This document shows, piece after piece, positions 9,901-19,907 of a stretch of 64,000 bases of DNA. The DNA comes from Melastoma dodecandrum (lineage: Eukaryota > Streptophyta > Magnoliopsida > Myrtales > Melastomataceae). The notes beneath the pieces are model-generated. The model saw only the letters and a list, made by a program, of their open reading frames with translations, ran no database searches and was not told the origin of the DNA. Every line of letters starts with the position of its first letter. Positions within the stretch are counted from its first letter, which is position 1. The translations under genes were made by a program, and so were the position numbers. The stretch is from contig JARUPY010000189.1 of the NCBI GenBank assembly GCA_029817715.1, positions 1,674,001 through 1,738,000 of the forward strand. Reading direction: 5' to 3'.

Positions 9901-11549
9901 TCAAGAGCCGTCGTCCCAATTGCCTTATCCCCCAATAACCCTTTACAAACCCACAAGTAACCCTAGGTCTAGAAATTACCATCTAGGTCCCTAAACTTTT
10001 GGGTAGGGTAATAATTCAGGCCGGCTAATAATAATTCAAGTCATTTAACAAATTCCATAATGGGAAGCTCGAGATAGTATGCGCACCGGTTGTAACACGT
10101 TTCTTTTGGCCGCCAGAGATACCTCTTCTCATCTCATCGCCGACCATGATATCAGAACAAATATCCAGTCCCAGAATCTGCAACACACATGGCTCCCGAT
10201 CAGGAGAACTGAGAAAATTCAGAAGTGGATAGGGAAACCCGTCCGACAAAGTACCTTGAGAACATAATCGGTGAGAAGACTGGTTTCTTGGCCAGCATGC
10301 GCGATAGCTTTCATGTATGTGTCAACCTCGGTGTCCGGCTTTATGCCGGCTACCTGTTCTCTCCGGGAGAGTTCCGCTAACATATCGTACCTCGTCCCTA
10401 CACCCAGACAACAACCCGAGAAATCCAGTGTTTCTCGGACCGTCATCTCGGCATAGTGGAGATCATGCTGACTTACGTAAGCACAGGTTCTCTGGGGGAC
10501 AAACTCATTGAGCTCATGACCGCAATACGTGATCTTCCCGGTTGCCTTCTGAGTCAAAGCAAGGAAAGACGGTTAACTGTCGATTTCTCCTGACGAAGCA
10601 AAAGTACAAGGACAAGACCTTGAAACAATGGGATTAATTACCCTCAAGTCCTTGTCGAGCTTCCCGGCAAGCGCCATCAACAGTGTCGTCTTCCCAGCAC
10701 CGGGTGGCCCGAGAAGTAACGTCATCCTGACCCACGGACAACCTCGGAAATCTTCTTAACATTGAAGTAAAAGGGAAGAAAAGGCGAGAACTCGTGATTT
10801 CAGACGGGTACCTTGACGGCCTTACAATTCCGCTCACATCTTTCAGTATCTGAATCTTCGTCTTTCTCGGTGGGGCCAGGCGAATCAATCCGAGAACACT
10901 CTTCAAGCGACGAACAAAGGCAGAGGTGAGAAAAACCAATCTCAGTTCGGAATAGCAATTACCAATATGTCGTGAAAAGATGTATAACGACCAACCTCGA
11001 TGGCGTTCATAGTGGAGTTAAGAAGAGTAGGGAGGGCTCTCCTCCCAACATGGACATCTCCCTCGATCGAAAGATTGTCAAACCGAACTTCGATCTTTGG
11101 TATCTCGATCTCGACCCTGCAGAGGAGAAAGACAGTGAAATTCCTCCTTAGGCAATCCCAGGTCTGAATTCAAAAAAACCGACGAAAACAATTCATAACC
11201 TGTCGGTCCTGTCCCTGAGCCTCCTGAGGAACTTCTCGTTATCCTCCTCGATGATGCTGAGTATACTATCCATCAAGTGCTTCCTCTCCTGGAATCCAAG
11301 CCTTGTGACATCTACCTCGTCGCAAACGACCTTCCCATTATCCAACACCCGCCTCAAAACCCCTTTCCTCATACGTTCGTAGGTCGGCAACCGCTCGATT
11401 GCAGCCCATCGCAGCTCCTCCTCCTCCCCATCGTAACGGCTCTCGCTGGGACTGAAAACATCTGCTGGCGCAGGCAAGATCTCCCGGAGGCTAGAGGAAC
11501 TCCTCCTGGTCGATCTCAACGTATCATCTACTTCGGAAGCATCTGCCAT
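904..11549 (-). CDS. PDR-type full-size ABCG transporter, frameshifted in NBD2 (probable pseudogene)
   Basis: Pleiotropic-drug-resistance transporter, a plasma-membrane ATP-driven exporter with NBD1-TMD1-NBD2-TMD2 order. Exons, from the start: 11549-11200, 11116-10996, 10900-10812, 10726-10642, 10548-10255, 10177-10087, 5371-4471, 4387-4227, 4122-4019, 3938-3773, 3691-3608, 3528-3392, 3300-2968, 2880-2606, 2519-2436, 2325-2192, 2095-1868, 1774-1603, 1502-1248, 1173-904. NBD1 shows Walker [10 protein letters not shown], signature [11 protein letters not shown] and Walker [16 protein letters not shown]2 shows GVSGAGKTT and [12 protein letters not shown]. The intron 5372-10086 is 4715 bp because a copia element sits in it; without it the intron would be about 95 bp, like its neighbours. 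In exon 2880-2606 the frame breaks just after MRTV near 2668-2676: relative to the family four codons plus one base are missing. The spliced total is 4334 nt (not a multiple of 3), and a stop follows at 2510-2512, predicting about 1066 residues without TMD2. Beyond the break all family motifs continue in the restored frame, so decay is recent or the break is an assembly error. Confidence 0.9.
5436..5702 (-). repeat. copia 3' LTR
   Basis: The downstream LTR of the minus-strand element. It reads TGTTATCGATT at its low-coordinate end and TTTAACA at the other. All six differences from the partner LTR fall in its first roughly 70 bp; the remaining 197 bp look identical. Confidence 0.93.
5703..5719 (-). 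other. copia polypurine tract
   Basis: The minus strand reads a purine-rich AAGGTGGAGA tract directly against the 3' LTR, the expected plus-strand primer position. Confidence 0.8.
5769..8903 (-). CDS. copia Pol: protease, integrase, reverse transcriptase, RNase H
   Basis: A 1044-codon open frame. The protease triad DSG appears at the start ([10 protein letters not shown]). The GAG-pre-integrase zinc region follows ([13 protein letters not shown] ending in CETCVMGKQ). The integrase core carries HSDLWGP, the second acidic site in the [10 protein letters not shown] region (where D is usual, N stands here) and [10 protein letters not shown]. The reverse transcriptase has [11 protein letters not shown], and RNase H has [14 protein letters not shown] and ends with the KHIDVR motif. 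The first ATG here is not the natural start; the frame is continuous with the zinc-knuckle region upstream but is cut by TAA at 8919-8921 and TGA at 9000-9002. Confidence 0.92.
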   Translation of the reverse strand: MTVATSSLSDTWIMDSGASYYMTFNKDWFNSFKKWNSSVRLGDDKAIPVLGSGSVQIKMYDGTVRIIDTWYVPDLRKNLISLATLDNHGYKFTGGDGQLKVSKGAITVMKGKRQHGIYVLMGNTVTGTVAVSSYEQFIDCTELWHCRLGHMSEQGLTILSKKGLLNGAETGKLKFCETCVMGKQRRVKFSSGKHTSTGILEYIHSDLWGPARVKSHGGCSYFVTFIDDYSRKVWVYFLKSKDEVFGRFKEWKTMVEKRTGKQVKTLRTNNGLEFCNAPFDEFCKKEGIVRHRTVRHTPQQNGVAERMNQTLMQRARCMRLNARLPKEFWAEAVNTASYLVNRSPSTAIDCKTPQEVWYGTSSDYSGLRIFGCSAYAHVNDGKLEPRAMKCIFLGYAKGVKGYRLWCTEKDRTPKFIISRDVTFDESAMFGQKTELDDLAGKSDRGVVQKVEFDAETSNRILENPENQPMEMHQNESESIATSRARRVTKRPARYADFVNIVDTNPVAYALAVAESINSDEPRSYKEAVKSMEAAEWLVAMNEEMQSLSKNKTWELVPMPNDVKPVGCKWVFKRKEGIPGVEAARFKARLVAQGFSQKEGIDYHEVFSPVVKHKTIRVLLAMVSAFDLELEQLDVKIAFLHGNLEEQIYMSQPEGFLDPEKKDHVCLLKKSLYGLKQSPRQWYKRFDAFMISHAFIRNQFDNCVYSRKLVDGSFVYLLLYVDDMLIAARSKAEIKNLKALLSSEFEMKDLGVAKKILGMEIWRDRKAGLLYLSQKKYIEKLLQVFQMEESKPVSTPLAAHFKFDASALPNTDEEKDYMSRVPYSNAVGSLMYAMVCTRPDLAHAVSVVSRFMSNPGKTHWEAVKWIMRYLKGTSGLCLVYGAGGTANGLMGYTDSDYGGDLLRRRSLTCYIFTLFDGSISWKATLQSTVALSTTEAEYMSLTEGVKEGIWLLGLVGSLGLEVQKPAIYCDSQSALCLAKNPVYHERSKHIDVRLNFIRDVIEENVFFIEKIATADNPADMLTKPLPAEKFKHSLDLVNIRISPWP
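9174..9734 (-). CDS. copia Gag
   Basis: Gag of the UBN2 type: it begins [13 protein letters not shown], followed by the W-x-K-M core ([11 protein letters not shown]) and later by the SLPSSYENF motif. An in-frame upstream ATG exists at 9782, but that overlaps the primer-binding site, so 9734 is the better start. The reading frame ends at a TAG at 9174-9176 just before the nucleocapsid part. The CCHC zinc knuckle (C-x2-C-x4-H-x4-C) lies beyond the stop in the same frame near 9012-9053. Confidence 0.85.
   Translation of the reverse strand: MSFHKFEIEKFNGSNDFTLWKVKMQALLVQQGCAAALDGEEKLPASMDAAGKADILSKAHSTILLSLADEVLREVLGNKTAASLWKTLEDKYQNKSLTNRLYLKQRLYTLRMTESASVKEHVDNFNRIVLDLQGVDVKIDDEDQALILLCSLPSSYENFVDTMLYGRETISVSDVKDALQSKELKK
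9770..9781 (-). other. copia primer-binding site
   Basis: The minus strand reads TGGTATCAGAGC two bases inside the 5' LTR. This is the usual plant copia site, complementary to the 3' end of initiator methionine tRNA. Confidence 0.9.
9784..10050 (-). repeat. copia 5' LTR
   Basis: The upstream LTR, same length and ends as the partner at 5436-5702. Its U5 end abuts the primer-binding site and its outer end abuts the AATTC target duplication at 10051-10055. Confidence 0.93.
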
Positions 11550-12548
11550 TCCTTACGACACCCCTCCGATTCCCTGCTTTCTCCCTAACAGGGAAGCCAC
11601 TAGATATCACAAATTCTTAACAGCTCGGCATCCATAAAAGTGGCGGTCTTAGCTTCATTACTCAATAAATTCTATCACCATGCACTGTTTTATACAAGGG
11701 ATGGAATTATACTAAAAAAATAAGGCATTGTACATGCAATTGGAATGTTTCTGCTTCCCAAATTTGGATAGAAAGCGGGAGTAAAAAATCAAAAAAACGC
11801 GTTTTCCATCGTAATGTAGCCTTGATTTTATGTCCATTAATTTCCTTCTTTTTTTTTTATTTTTTTTTTCTGGGTTGACCGAGATTTATGTCTCAGCACA
11901 TAAAACGAGGTATCGTTCTAGAAGGATTCAAACATTTGTCTATACATTTACCTATTTATCCACGGACGATTGACTTCCCACAGCTATTACCCTCCAATGT
12001 TGTGCATTCAATTTATTTAGATTCATTACCTGATCCATTGGAGAATGTACATCGATGAGCAGGGATAGGATTTCCATGCCGTCTGTCGAAAAGAACCCCA
12101 GCGCATACCGAACGTGGTCGACGACACTTTCAAGTACGAGGTACTTTTATTTTTACTGGTTTCTTACCTTTGTCCAGGCACATGGGTCAATATTGACAGA
12201 GAATACTTGTTTGCAATAAGTGATTTAGACCACACCTGTTGCACGTTAACCATTGGTCTAACAAGATGATCACATATGGCGGACCACTAATCTCCCCCAA
12301 TTGAGCAAAAAGAAGTACTTCCCAAGGTAATTTCATTGTTTATTCTTTACGTAATATTAAAATTAATAATTGGTAGGTAATTGTACAGAAGAGTGTATCA
12401 TCTACCAATTAGGCTAAAAGGAAGAGAAACATCTATATGCATCGGACTTCGGAGAGGAGGCCCAGTGCGGTGAACAAATCTCCTTGGGTGAATGTCAAGC
12501 TAACTTTTCTGACCAGGTAGGTGCGTTTCATTGTCCGAAGTCGGTCCT
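11550..12548. other. intergenic, between PDR 5' end and HisRS 3' end
   Basis: About 1 kb upstream of the PDR start and downstream of the HisRS stop. AT-rich with T- and A-runs near 11850. It should hold the PDR promoter and the HisRS 3' UTR. I see no further gene. Confidence 0.6.
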
Positions 12549-15500
12549 TTACTCCAATTCTTCCAACTTGACTTCATACTGCTCATCGGAGGAGAGGTTC
12601 TTTACTCTAACTGTACCCTTTTGCCACTCGTCATGACCCACAAGTATCAATCTCTCGGCGTTTATCCTGGCAGCCCGCTTGAATACCCTTTATCAGAAAT
12701 ATAACACTCAGCCAAGCCAGAAATGCTACGGACACGCGTGGTATGTACCTTAGACTCCAAGGAGATATAGGGATGAAAGTTGCTTACCACTTCAGGGGCT
12801 TCACCCCCAAAATCAAGTCAACACTTTCTCCTTTCTCCCTTAGTTTGGTGGCAACAGCAGCCGCGGCTCCTTGAAGGTCGCTATCCAAAGCACAAACCAT
12901 ACTTACCACTTGATGATTCAGCTCGGGAAGACGACCTTTTTCCTTTAACAACTGTCAGAAAACGATATTATTAACCAATTTATATTAAAAAATCATTGCC
13001 AGTAGAAAGCATACCAAGTTCTTTGAACGCAATTTTCACAAAACAAATGCACCCGATGTCTAACTTCAGATGCTAAACATAGAATGATTCAAATTTTGAA
13101 GATGAATCTCCCAAGAACACCTTCATGGTGTAAAATTGCAATGAGATACCTCTCGTCTTTATGAATACATCTATCTGGTATAGACTGCTAATGAAACGGC
13201 ATTGTTTTCAAACTCCATCGAGAAGAAAGCCACATGATGACAACCAACTTACTTCCACAATGACAGCGTCGCCGAATCCAAAGCCGCAAGCAGGTAAGTC
13301 TTCACCCCCAAATGTAGACAGCAGCTTGTCATACCGCCCTCCACCACAAATGGCCCTCAGCTTTCCTTCACGATCAAACCCCTGAATCATAATAGATGCT
13401 GCTAAGCAATAGCATTATACAAAAATTCTAAAGGAAAATTTACCCTCTATGGGATAGGTTCCCACAGAACAGTCGTCTTTCGTACAATTACCAAAACCGA
13501 AAACTTGTGTGGAGGCCGTATTCTTGACAACCGCTAACAAATTGGGTAATTCCTTGTATATACTTTGGTTTGATTAGAAAAAGTCAGCGTAAACAGTTGC
13601 TGGAAAGAACTTCGCTCAATTTTGTTTTCCTTAGAAAACCGTTCTGCATTTAGACAACAGCAAAAAGCATGACTCTAACCTCAAACACAATGCCAGTGTA
13701 ATAGGCAAGACCCCTAACAATGGATGCGTCAAATTCAATCCAGTCTGAATAACCAAATTTTTCCGCCAGAAAGAATAACTGTTTCAGATCTGTAATTGCA
13801 TCCCCTTTACCTCCAAGAACCTCTGCATCAGTAAAAGTTCACATCATCAATACAGCTGCTTTTCAATCTTATGATACATGCATAACTGGCATGGCATGTT
13901 TTTTATCCTTGTCAAAAGCAGAGCTAAAGAAACAGCAGATCACACAATGTCTTTGCGTTTTACACACCTCTGATAACTTACCTATGTGTCAATCCTATAG
14001 CTACAAAAGGAAGTTATTAAGATAATTATTCTATATTTAGCTCACAATATCTCCGACATGACCCACAATTCCTATCCAAAATCATATCACTTCTCTCTTC
14101 CCGACATTAATAGGTCAACTAAACATTTTCCGGTGCATGAACTAACCTAGTGAGACTGTCAACCAAAGCCTATTGTGATAAAGAATCCAAATGATAAAAC
14201 AAGGTCTGGTTGTGAGATGATGACAGTCATAGTTGCTGTTGAATGGGAAAATGTCTTCAACCTGACAGTGGTGACTGAAGTCATCATGTGATAAGAGGTG
14301 TTTACAGACTTAAGGACATTTAGGTTGCATGGACAGGGGGAAAGTGCCAAGAAGTTGTCAGTAAATTACAAAAAACAAACAAGGACAGACCTTCCAACTT
14401 ATCCAGAGACTTGATGGCGAGTACTTGGAGTAGTTCCTCCACTGCAAGATCTGACATCCCAGCAGTCATCAAGTCTTTCTTAATTACATCAACAGGGATC
14501 TTCTCAATCTGATTTCAGCCACAGAAAAAAAATGGAGTCTTGACTTAGAAAAATTATTCATGCAGCTCCAAGTGACTTGTTGACTTATTTAGAACCTGGA
14601 ATGAAATTACACCCTTTTCAGAAGAAAACCAGCTTCTTACATCAACATATGATTATGAATAAACTTAAGAATGACGATTCTCTTCTAGACCTTGAGAACT
14701 TTACTATTTTCTCAGCCATCTTTAACAAGGAGACTGCCGTCTCTTTTAAAGTAAGACTTTCTTCTTCAAGATACAAATATGCAACTTTACCAGACTTAAA
14801 CCTTATCAATGACCAAGTAGGATGGACGGCAAATCAAGAGTCAAGACGGTATAATTGTTGGTCCAATGGGCACCACAGAACATAAATTTTATGGACTAAC
14901 CTTGTCTATGATTACACAAACTCTGCCAAATGAATTTTCAGGCACAGAGTAGGATCTCAACAGTTCTTGCAAAACCTGCTCCCACACTAAAAAAGATCAA
15001 ATCATCAACAAATCTCATAAAGGGAACAACCGTGAGATGAATTAGATGTGCGATCGAGTCAGATATTGAAATGGCTGAACAGATGAAATGCTAGCAGTTT
15101 AAATCGTGGTAGATCTGGCTAAATATTTTCATACCTTTCGACTTGAGACTTTAAATCCTACATCGGATGAGGTGATTCCAACTTTCTTGAAGAAAGTTAC
15201 AATAGAAGAAATGAGTTCCGCCTCGGCCTAGATAACAAAGAAAGACAATAAAAAACATGCAGGAATGTCCAGCCAACAAAGCCATCCAAATGTGGCAGTG
15301 CTTCTATTAATTAGACACATCTCTTGCTTTTTCAGTAAACAACATTTATAACCAAGGCATGGGCCATACATTATCCAACAAAAGATTTCAGAAATGTCGG
15401 ACCTTCCTCACATTTCATAACTCTTGTTATTAGAAAGTGTTTTCAAGTACCGTGTTGGTCGCTCAGGATTAAAATTTAAATCATTTTGACGATTAAGAAC

Positions 15501-16495
15501 AAAAACTCATTTAGTTTAAGCTTCATTAGGAACATATTAAGACTTACCACAACACCCGGTACTCCTATGATATCCATATTCCACTGAAAGTGTTCGCGAC
15601 GCCTGCCCCTGGTCATCCTCTCATATCTCCAACACTGTCCAACAGCAAACCACTTTAATGGAAGGGAGACAGATTTTCTGCAAATATTTCAAACAAAATT
15701 TGGGACCGGGGACTATGAGCCATCAAGAACAAGCGATTATGATCAAGCAAAAGCACTTAGTACCCTTTCTGTATAACAAGTCTTGCTAAGGAAGGTGTTA
15801 GCTCTGGCCTCAATGCCACACGGCGATTGCCCCGATCTTCAAAACAATACAGCTGCACCAATATAACCTTACATTCAGCACAAGAAACTATCTAAACTGC
15901 ACTGGACATCAAGCTAATCATCAACTGTAGGCAGACTGTAAATTCACCCCGATGGAGGACAAGGAAATATCCACTAAATTCGAAATACCTGGTCCCTAAT
16001 CTCCTCTCCAGCCTTCCTAATGAAGAGAGCTTCCGATTCCAGAACGGGGAAATCCACCTCCTCGAACCCAAACGTCCTCGAAACCTAACAACGAGCATCA
16101 AGAAGAACGCCATCAGGCCATCATTCCAAGACAGAACAGAATCTGTCCAGTGAAAAAACAAAAAGAAACGAATGCCAACAGATAAGCGACGAGAGTCGAC
16201 GCACATCCCGGAAGTGGCCAAAGAGCCAGTTCCTCAGGCGCATGTCCTCGGGAGGGAAGTCGCGAGTCCCCTTGGGAGGATTGACGTCGATCTTCTGAAC
16301 CTCATCGGAAGAGGAGGAAGACGGCGGCGGAGGAGGAAGAGGGGTGAGGGCCCCTGTGCGGCCGCCGCCGGTGGACAGTGAGGCTTGGGGGGAGAATGCA
16401 GGCCTGAGCTTGAGGAAAGGGGAGTTCCTCGGGCAGAAGATGGAGGTCGGGTAGTGAAGCGCGAGGAGGGCCGCGGAGCTGCCCTTCGGCGGCAT
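12549..16495 (-). CDS. histidine--tRNA ligase, probably chloroplast/mitochondrial
   Basis: Class II aminoacyl-tRNA synthetase that charges tRNA-His. Exons from the start: 16495-16205, 16084-15989, 15852-15764, 15677-15548, 15227-15135, 14975-14901, 14508-14391, 13822-13680, 13381-13253, 12951-12788, 12687-12549; spliced 1467 nt, 488 residues. Family landmarks are [13 protein letters not shown] (residues ~55-67), motif 2 around [19 protein letters not shown], histidine A motif 1 as VRGLAYYTG, motif GGGRYDKLL, and a C-terminal anticodon-binding domain with LILVGHDEW. The first ~45 residues are rich in Ser, Ala, Pro and basic residues with few acids, like a transit peptide, followed by a Pro/Ser-rich linker. 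Start at 16495 is the ATG that gives this presequence; an in-frame ATG also exists at 16723. The bacterial-like length and presequence suggest the organellar enzyme; dual targeting is inference. Confidence 0.93.
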
Positions 16496-18526
16496 TTTCT
16501 CCGACGACGGCGGGGACGGAACCGAGTGCGCCAAGATCCCAGCCAGGGGGGAGAGGTTGAGAGACGTTTCGCGTAGCGAGGAGAAACGGATAGGGTTTGG
16601 GTCAGCGGGCGGGCCCCCGATTGAAATCCGAATAGCCCCTGGAACCGACCCGACCCGAACCGAAGTGAGCCTTGTCGTGAAGTCCAAAAGAGTATTTATA
16701 AACGAAAAAATATACGTACTCAACTTTGAGCCAACTTTTTATTTTGTCATTAATTTAGTTTATTATATAATTTTGTCATCAACTTTTGTTTTTATTTTGA
16801 TTTTGGCCAATCATGAATTTCTTCTAGCGAAAGCCAAATAAGGCCTTAATATAGTCTAACATGTGTCCTATAATAGTGGAGTTTCGACATCTCATTCATT
16901 CGTCTCGTAATATACTTTATCCGTTATAGTCTCCCCCTAATAGAACATCATCCGACATTCATCGATTTTTCATAATTTTTGACAACATCAGCAATTATCG
17001 TTGACGTTGACAAATTCAAACATATTAAATTGTTGGCGAGAGACTATAATTTATAATAAATTAGAGTGGAAATGTTCTTTTCATTTGAATTTTATAATTG
17101 CCATGATTGATTAACATGAGGTCCTAACGTTGATTTTTTTTTTATAAAGAAAAACTTTCATGAAGAATTAATGAGCAAATTATTGACTCAAATTTGTAAG
17201 TAGGGTATATGTGTGAATACCACTAAAAGAGACGGAGAATGCATGGGTATTTGATACTTGCCGTTATCATCTTAAATTTCGAGAGTCTTTGTTTGGCAGC
17301 GGCGTGCGATGACAAAAGCAGGCAACCTCCGACATCTCCCTATTTCTTTCTTTCTTTTGGTCGAACGTTCTATGTTACGAAAATAAAATGTAAGAATGTG
17401 AAGAAGGGTGATGAATTGGAAGTCAGAATTATATCCCACGCAACAATGACATTGATCCCGTGAACTAAATAAAAAAAAAAGGAGTCAGTTAAGAAATATG
17501 ATGTAATTGGAAGTCACGTTATGCTGACCATATCAAGATAGGATTGTTACTAAATAGGGTTAGTCCGCTAGATATTTTATTGTTTACGAGAATTTAGTTT
17601 CAAAATTCGATTTTCTTATGATATTTGGAAGTTGTTGTTACACATTTTACATTTAATAATAAAAAAGATGGGGTGTAGAGATGCGAGTATGTTAGATAAG
17701 GGCTCTACCACGTCTATTTGTCTTAATTTAAGTCGTTATTCGTAACTAACAACTTTTAAATCATAAAAGCGACGTCGTGTAATTCGCAATATATATATAA
17801 AGTCGCCGTTAGAATAAACGACTTCTTTATAAATTAAAATCGTTGTTTATAATAACGATTTTTTGAAATTATCTAAAAAATTTTGAAATTTACCGGAAAT
17901 ATTTAAGAAAAAATCTCGAATTCTTTAAGCTTAGCACAACTTCCATCTTTCTGGATTATTTTTTTGCCAAATCTTAATGTTATTGGGCTAAATAGGAGGG
18001 TGGGGGTTGGTAAATCCATCCATTGGAAGTGTAGTTTGGACCGAGTTAAAATAAACTATGGGGGAAGGATATTAGTATTAGCGAATCACTCGGTCAGCCG
18101 AACGCGGATAACCGATGGATCCCCTCATCCCAACAATTGGCCCCTTTTTCTGATAATTCACTTTCGAGTAATTTTTTTATTTTTTAAATTGTTACTTGTT
18201 CATGATTTCTTAGTAATACTTTTAAAATATTTACACCAAAATTTGTCTTATTTATCATAAAATATTGCTGGACGACGGTGTCAATTGAAACACGATATCG
18301 GTCGCGGATTAAGTCAAAGCTAGTGGGGCCCGGTTCTGCACCGGTCCAGCCCGATTAACGTTAGCCGTGACGTCATCCCCCCGGCCCCTTCCCCTTCCCC
18401 CGTTGTTTATTACCGTTACATTCCCACTTCCTCGTATTCCCCCCATCCACAACCAACAAAAATATCTGAAACCGACACCTCGGACTCCGTAGCGCAAAAC
18501 CTTAATCGGATCGGAGCGCAGGATCA
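16496..18526. other. intergenic, AT-rich, between divergent HisRS and HIPP genes
   Basis: Two kilobases between divergent start codons, so it should contain both promoters. It is AT-rich from about 16700 to 18250 and holds the fold-back sequences listed separately. I see no conserved coding sequence; the short open frame 17239-17463 matches nothing I know. Confidence 0.55.
17730..17862. repeat. fold-back (MITE-like) inverted repeats
   Basis: Two palindromic features lie side by side. An arm AAGTCGTTATTCGTAAC at 17730-17746 is mirrored by GTTAGAATAAACGACTT at 17809-17825 with about 60 bp between. Directly after, 17836-17862 is a near-perfect palindrome with arms AAAATCGTT and AACGATTTT. This could be a small MITE remnant or a hairpin RNA locus; no target duplication was identified. 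Confidence 0.4.
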
Positions 18527-19907
18527 ATGGGCCAGGCGAGTGTTCTCCGTCCCCGGATTCGTTTCCTTTGTCTTCCTTTTTCCTTTCCTTGGTTTCTTGG
18601 CGTGATTCGGTTTTGGTTTTTTCGTTTTTTCTTGCGGCAGAAGGAAGGCGGTGATGGCGGCAGTGGAGGTGGGAAGGATGGAGGGAAGCCTGTCGTGGTG
18701 ATGAAGATGGAAATCCACTGCGAAGGTTGCGCCAAGAAGGTCAAGTCCTTGCTGAAGAAATCGACAGGTAAACGGGGATCTTCTGTTACTATGAATAATT
18801 TGATCTGGTTATGATTGTGATGGTCGCCGCGGAAGTCATTATGGTTGGAATTGGCAGGTGTTGAGGATGTGGAAGTCGATGTCGCGAGCAATAAGGTGAC
18901 TGTAACTGGAAAGGTGGATCCGGCAAAACTGAGGGAGAAGCTGGAGTCCAAGACTCACAAAACGGTCGGGCTCGTATCTCCCCTTCCGGCAGCACCGAAG
19001 AAGGATGGCGGCGTCTCCGAGAAGAAGCCCGAGGAGAAAAATCCTGTACCTAAAGAGGTAGGTTTACGATGACGCTGATCGATTGATGGTTTGTTCTGTC
19101 GAGTTCTTTTCTGATAGATTTATTTTATTGTGTTGTTTTTCGAGCAGAGCACGGTGGTGCTGAAGATCACATTGCATTGCGATGGATGCGCTAAGAAAAT
19201 CAAGCGGATAATCTCTAAGATCAAAGGTTGGTTATTTTAACGCTGATTCGGAATCCAAATCTCTTGATATTGACGACAATGTGTCCGCGGAATCTAAAAC
19301 TGTCTATGTTTGACTGAATTGTTCAGGAGTTAGCTCTGTCACCATCGATTCCACGAAGGATTTGGTGACGGTCACTGGAATCATGGAGGTGAACGATCTT
19401 GTTCCATATCTCCAGGTGAAGTGTAAGAGGACGGTCGAGGCTGTCCTGCCGAAGAAGGACGGGGGTGGCGGCTCTGGAGACAAGAAGGATAATAAGCAGG
19501 CCCCTGCGACTGCGGGTGCTGGAGCCTCTGGAGGTAGTAGTGGCGAGAAGAAGAAGGAAGAGGGAAAGAACGGTGACGATGCTGGCAAGAAAGAAGAGAA
19601 GAATAAGGAAGGCGGGGGCCAGGGCAACGGTCCTATGCAGTCGAAGGTTCTCCAGAGAATGGAGTACTACGCGCAGCCCTACCAACAGACAATGGTGCCA
19701 ATGCCACCGCCCCCACAGTACGCAACATCGCACTGGCAGTATGGGCCGCCGCCCCACGGTCATCAATTCTGGAATGCGGAACCGTATGTTTATTCCAGCG
19801 GGTATCCGGTGGCGCATTACATGAGCGAAGGCTTCGTGATGGACCAGCGTGTGCACGCGCCGCAGATGTTCAGCGACGAGAACCCGAACGCTTGCTCGAT
19901 CATGTGA
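18527..19907 (+). CDS. heavy-metal-associated isoprenylated plant protein with two HMA domains
   Basis: HIPP-family metallochaperone-like protein: two HMA domains bind soft metals through paired cysteines and a C-terminal CaaX box is farnesylated for membrane attachment. Exons 18527-18535, 18641-18767, 18858-19057, 19148-19226 and 19327-19907 give 331 residues. HMA1 has [15 protein letters not shown]2 has [12 protein letters not shown]; each shows the M/H-x-C-x2-C core. A Lys/Glu/Gly-rich linker and a Pro/Tyr/His-rich tail follow, ending CSIM. Exon 1 is uncertain: the junction after ATGGGCCAG would use a GC donor (18536), giving the family-like MGQKEGG start. If that intron is retained the frame stays open and inserts about 35 residues, with a hydrophobic Phe/Trp-rich stretch. 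The other introns are GT-AG. Confidence 0.92.

Larger units (their letters stand above)
5436..10050 (-). mobile_element. Ty1/copia LTR retrotransposon (Tork/Tnt1-like) inside the PDR intron
   Basis: Complete element of 4615 bp with two 267-bp LTRs that begin TG and end CA. It is flanked by the 5-bp target duplication AATTC (5431-5435 and 10051-10055). Internal order on the minus strand is LTR, primer-binding site, Gag, protease, integrase, reverse transcriptase, RNase H, polypurine tract, LTR, which is the copia order. The LTRs differ at about 6 of 267 sites by my count, so the insertion is young. It lies wholly within an intron of the host transporter, in the same orientation. Three in-frame stops between Gag and protease (9174-9176, 9000-9002, 8919-8921) mean the copy as written cannot make a full Gag-Pol. 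Confidence 0.95.

Noticed and set aside
16496..16723. Upstream in-frame ATG for the histidyl-tRNA synthetase at 16723
   Set aside because: The presequence from 16495 already looks like a transit peptide. The upstream extension is not organelle-signal-like, though it cannot be excluded without a transcript.
17239..17463. 74-codon frame with a leader-like start
   Set aside because: In AT-rich spacer, no homology seen, ends without a domain.
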